64,000 nt of DNA. Origin: Cyanobacteria bacterium REEB459 (GTDB lineage: Bacteria; Cyanobacteriota; Cyanobacteriia; Phormidesmidales; Phormidesmidaceae). The stretch covers positions 1 to 64,000 of the forward strand of contig JAGWXD010000009.1 of the NCBI GenBank assembly GCA_018970085.1, in the 5' to 3' direction. The position numbers were made by a program, and so were the translations under genes. The number at the start of each line of letters is the position of its first letter. Position 1 is the first letter of the stretch. The notes below the pieces were generated by a model, which saw only the letters and a list, made by a program, of their open reading frames with translations, ran no database searches and was not told where the DNA came from. Shown piece after piece: positions 61,073-64,000 of the stretch.

Positions 61073-61231
61073 AGTTAACCTCTAGGGGCAATTCGTTATG
61101 ATTTTTTGCAACACAACCCTAGATTCTGCCAGCACGAAATCCATTTTTCTAGGAAAATGAGGAGAATCTTAGCATTACGATGGATGCTAAGCCCCTGACT
61201 ATCCCTCCCCCTACCTGCTTGAGAGCCCGTC

Positions 61232-62137
61232 TTGAGTTCTTCTTCTCCCGCCTTTGAGCCCCCTGACGCCATCTTCCATTTAGATTCAGCTCTGCTACTG
61301 GAACGCTATGCCAGGGGAGAACGGGATTTTCGCAACCTGCACCTAATCGGGGCTAACCTGGCAGGGCAGGACTTAGCCGGGATTAACTTGCGCCAGGCTA
61401 ATCTCCAGGATAGTGACTTTTCTGGAGCGGTGCTGGTGGGGGCAAATTTCCGCGAAGCCAGATTGAACCGGGCTAATTTCCAGGGCGCTAACCTGACCCT
61501 GGCAAACCTGATTGGCGCCGATCTCAGCGATGCCAACCTGAGTCAAGCTAATCTGAGTGAAGCCGGTATGCGGGCAGTTAGCCTGGTACGCGCTCATTTA
61601 GGTCAGGCCATGCTGCGAGAAACAAACTTAAACGAAGCCAGCCTCGATCACGCCCTGCTGCCCCAGGCTCAACTCACCGATGCCAATTTAAGCCGGGCCA
61701 AAATGCTGGCGGTGGTGATGCCAGGGGCAAATCTGGATCGAGCCAACCTCACCAGTGCTCTGCTGAATGGCGCAGACATGGCTGAAACCAGCCTGGTCGG
61801 AGCCTGGTTGAGTGGAGCCAGCCTGGTCGGGGCTAACCTGCAAGATTGCAACCTGAGTCGGGCTCAAATGATGGCAACTAACCTGGTTAACATCAACCTG
61901 AGCCGGGCTAACCTGCGCGGCACTAATTTGAGCTGGAGTTCTCTACGAGGGGCTAATCTCCAGGGCGCTGTTCTATACCGGACGAAATTAAGCTGGTCTA
62001 ACCTGAGTGGAGCTAACCTGACCAACGCTGTCATGTTAAATGCCCGCTTAAGCTATACCAACCTCAGTCACACCGACATTCAGGGAACCGTTTTACCCGA
62101 TGGCTTTACCCTGGAGCAACCCAGGACCGGAGAATAA
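61232..62137 (+). CDS. Pentapeptide-repeat protein
   Basis: About 301 residues. From about residue 33 to the end the sequence is a run of A(N/D)LxX pentapeptides (ANLAGQDLAGINLRQANLQD and so on, to NLSHTDIQG), more than forty units, which fold into a right-handed quadrilateral beta helix. The N-terminus (FHLDSALLLERYARGERDF) is a short helical cap. No signal peptide or other domain. Such proteins are common in cyanobacteria and mostly without known function; the DNA-gyrase-mimic type cannot be deduced. The first codon may be the TTG at 61232, as no ATG is in phase upstream. Confidence 0.88.
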   Translation: MSSSSPAFEPPDAIFHLDSALLLERYARGERDFRNLHLIGANLAGQDLAGINLRQANLQDSDFSGAVLVGANFREARLNRANFQGANLTLANLIGADLSDANLSQANLSEAGMRAVSLVRAHLGQAMLRETNLNEASLDHALLPQAQLTDANLSRAKMLAVVMPGANLDRANLTSALLNGADMAETSLVGAWLSGASLVGANLQDCNLSRAQMMATNLVNINLSRANLRGTNLSWSSLRGANLQGAVLYRTKLSWSNLSGANLTNAVMLNARLSYTNLSHTDIQGTVLPDGFTLEQPRTGE

Positions 62138-62304
62138 CCGAACCAGCCCCTGCCCCCTTTAGACCAACTGGCATAGGTCTAACCCCGGGTCGCGGGGCTG
62201 GGTAAAACTGGCAGACTAGTCACGGATCCAGGTTACAACCCTGTCATAGGTGGTGTATGCTTATGCTAAGAATAACTGCATTTTGGCCTTTGACCTTACA
62301 GCTA

Positions 62305-62568
62305 ATGACCGATAGCCCATCGCCCCATAAGGATGACTTTCTATTCCCACGGAGTAAGTATTGGGGAGAGTTTAGCCCTCAACGACTGGCCTTTAACGCC
62401 AACTTGCAGGAGTTTGCCCAGCGCATCTCCTTTGTGTGTAATTTAGAAACCGGCGGAAAAATGTCTCCCCTCGAGGCCTACGAAGAAATTAAGCACCTGT
62501 GGAAGCAACTCAAGGAATCTAAGGCTAACCTGCTGGATCAAGACAGCAGTCCACCGCAGCAGCCCTAG
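62305..62568 (+). CDS. Small conserved cyanobacterial protein (DUF7219-like)
   Basis: An 87-residue soluble helical protein. Blocks KDDFLFPRSKYWGEFSPQRL, FNANLQEFAQRISFVCNLET, GGKMSPLEAYEEIKHLWKQL match a family I recall as DUF7219, with the distinctive YPRS..Y.G.F.P and FNANLQEFAQRV pattern. No function is known. I chose the ATG at 62305 (MTDSPSPHKDD); a frame from 62257 adds 16 residues. It is convergent with secG, 9 bases apart. Confidence 0.75.
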   Translation: MTDSPSPHKDDFLFPRSKYWGEFSPQRLAFNANLQEFAQRISFVCNLETGGKMSPLEAYEEIKHLWKQLKESKANLLDQDSSPPQQP

Positions 62569-62577
62569 GGGCAAAGC

Positions 62578-62817
62578 TTAGGCCCGAGGCTGGAGCCAGC
62601 CAGCACTCAACACCACTGTCAAACCCATAAACAGCACCGTTAATACCCAGGTAACCCGGTTCAGGGTGATTTCTGCACTCTTGGTACTGGTAAATAGTTG
62701 CGCCTGGCCGCCTAGCCCGCCCAAACCATCGCCTTTGGGACTATGTAAAAGCACCAGGGCCGTTAACCCAAGGGCAGACACTAACCAGAGTGCTTCAACA
62801 ATAAGCTTGACAGTCAT
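62578..62817 (-). CDS. secG: Preprotein translocase subunit SecG
   Basis: A 79-residue protein with two membrane segments (IVEALWLVSALGLTALVLLH and VTWVLTVLFMGLTVVLSAGW) separated by SPKGDGLGGLGGQAQLFTST, which is the G-rich loop of SecG. It assists SecYE in protein export at both the plasma and thylakoid membrane. Its 3' end lies 9 bases from the convergent DUF7219-like gene. Confidence 0.92.
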   Translation of the reverse strand: MTVKLIVEALWLVSALGLTALVLLHSPKGDGLGGLGGQAQLFTSTKSAEITLNRVTWVLTVLFMGLTVVLSAGWLQPRA

Positions 62818-62965
62818 AACACTAAAATTGAGGTACAGCTAAAATATTAACCTGGAAATCGCTCACCAAGGCAAATTCTGCACAGCCTCCAGGGGCTGGC
62901 CGGGTTAAGGGGCAAAAGCCAGGGCACCTCCCTTGACAAACCCTGGGGGAATTAGCACAGGTGAA

Positions 62966-64000
62966 CTAAATACCTGGATTAGCAAGGTTCCGAAACCGGG
63001 TAAACTGGGGTTCAAACAAAAGCTTAACCGTTCCTGTGGGCCCGTTGCGGTGCTTGGTTACGATCACTTCGGCAATACCGCGATCGGGGGTATCGGGCTC
63101 ATAGTATTCCTCCCGATAGAGCATCATAATCAGGTCGGCATCCTGCTCAATACTCCCTGATTCCCGTAAATCGCTCATCATTGGGCGCTTATTAGTGCGC
63201 GACTCAACCCCACGACTAAGCTGGGAGAGAGCGATGATAGGAACATTCAGTTCTCGAGCCAGCCCCTTGAGGGAACGGGTGATCTTAGATAATTCCTGCA
63301 CCCGGTTATCGCTACCGCCCTCCATTAGTTGTAAGTAATCAATCAAAATTAGGCCCAGGGCTCCTCCCTGTTCCGCCTGCAAACGGCGGCACTTAGAGCG
63401 CATTTCTGTCACCGAAATATTGGGAGTGTCATCAATAAAAATCGGCATTTGGGATAGCAGACTAATGGCGTGGCCCAGTTTTTCCCACTCATTTTGAGCA
63501 ATTCGGCCGGTCCGCAGACGGCTACTTTCCATTTCCACCTCGCTGGAGAGCAGACGATACACCAACTGCAACTTTGACATTTCCAGGCTGTAGATAGCCA
63601 CCGGTAGCCGTTGTAAGGCCGCAATATTGCGAGCCATATTCAACACAAAACTGGTTTTACCCATAGAGGGACGACCGGCGGCAATAATCAGGTCCGATCG
63701 CTGAAAGCCCTGGGTCATCGCATCTAGATCGTAGAAACCACAGGGCACCCCCGGCAACACCACCCCCAGGGAACGCTGCTCAATCTCAGAGAAGGTGTCG
63801 ATTAAAATATCCGCAGTAGCGGTAAGTCCACCCTGGGGCCTCACCTGGGTAATGCCAAAGAGTTTTTGCTCCGACTGGTCTAAGACGTTTTCCAGCGGCA
63901 GGGCGGTGTCATAACCCAATTGGGCAATTTCTCCACCGGTTTGAATGAGCAGGCGACGGGTGTACTTATCCATCACCAGGGTGGCGTACTGGTCAATATT
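62966..64000 (-). CDS. dnaB: Replicative DNA helicase DnaB, C-terminal part (runs off right edge)
   Basis: 344 codons from the window edge to a TAG-type stop at 62966. NIDQYATLVMDKYTRRLLI ends the N-terminal domain. The RecA-like motor has Walker A AAGRPSMGKTSFVLNMA, YSLEMSKLQLVYRLLS, Walker B ALGLILIDYLQLM, the ALSQLSRGVESR sensor region, RESGSIEQDADLIMML and the C-terminal VKLLFEPQFTRFRN. No intein is inserted at the P-loop or at the SQLSR sites, which are common intein sites in cyanobacterial DnaB. The N-terminus is outside the window. Confidence 0.95.
   Translation of the reverse strand, partial: NIDQYATLVMDKYTRRLLIQTGGEIAQLGYDTALPLENVLDQSEQKLFGITQVRPQGGLTATADILIDTFSEIEQRSLGVVLPGVPCGFYDLDAMTQGFQRSDLIIAAGRPSMGKTSFVLNMARNIAALQRLPVAIYSLEMSKLQLVYRLLSSEVEMESSRLRTGRIAQNEWEKLGHAISLLSQMPIFIDDTPNISVTEMRSKCRRLQAEQGGALGLILIDYLQLMEGGSDNRVQELSKITRSLKGLARELNVPIIALSQLSRGVESRTNKRPMMSDLRESGSIEQDADLIMMLYREEYYEPDTPDRGIAEVIVTKHRNGPTGTVKLLFEPQFTRFRNLANPGI

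Noticed and set aside
62966-64000. Intein in dnaB
   Set aside because: The P-loop and SQLSR regions are continuous and typical; no insertion is present in the visible part.

Overview
The window is chromosomal DNA from a phycobilisome-containing cyanobacterium. The evidence is an apcE-apcA-apcB-apcC core cluster, psb28, ycf54, vipp1, a putative glucolipid synthase (mgdA-like), the eight-gene ATP synthase cluster with split b/b' subunits and an Atp1 protein, a panC/cmk fusion, cyanobacteria-only small proteins, and frequent GCGATCGC (HIP1) octamers. The ApcE has four linker repeats, which points to a pentacylindrical phycobilisome core. The species cannot be named from the sequence alone. I recognised no tRNA, rRNA, CRISPR array, prophage or intein.

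Layout. 1-965: insertion-sequence graveyard (IS256 N-terminus running off the left edge, a dead IS5-family transposase, an IS481-family fragment, a long palindrome). 960-4349: a PAS/GAF/GGDEF/EAL c-di-GMP enzyme, divergent from a DUF3285-ybeY pair. 5380-16424: housekeeping genes (zinc metallopeptidase, metallophosphoesterase, cobS, aminotransferase, vipp1, pepP, ebsA-like, glycolipid synthase, thiG, small cyanobacterial proteins). 16425-18615: second decayed area with an IS1634-like remnant, a remnant of a predicted ABC-class ATPase broken near a 40-bp palindrome, a CPBP protease, an orphan C-terminal fragment, a perfect 26-bp palindrome and an eleven-unit array of degenerate 21-bp repeats. 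18616-24549: rarD-like transporter, ycf54, group 2-type sigma factor, sbcC.

24758-30909: ATP synthase cluster on the minus strand (atp1-I-H-G-F-D-A-C in transcription order). 30948-37462: a methyltransferase, then the phycobilisome core genes. 37744-49310: HerA-like ATPase, psb28, moaB, sfsA, a two-gene ABC-2 permease unit, a copper-type P-ATPase, a creatininase-family protein, a histidine kinase, a pseudouridine synthase and a RodZ-like protein. 49323-64000: purM, rlpA, panC/cmk, aroE, a secreted protein, purL-purF, ilvD, a pentapeptide-repeat protein, a small cyanobacterial protein, secG and the C-terminal part of dnaB running off the right edge.

Functional themes are light harvesting and energy conversion (apc, atp, psb28, ycf54, vipp1), purine, branched-chain amino acid and cofactor synthesis (purM/L/F, ilvD, aroE, panC, thiG, cobS, moaB), and envelope functions. 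Genes are tightly packed and four convergent pairs overlap at their 3' ends. The most unusual non-genic material is the 21-bp repeat array with its adjacent palindrome (18279-18545), the palindrome inside the ABC-ATPase remnant (16802-16841), the 38-bp palindrome after apcE, and a structured leader at about 4365-4490.
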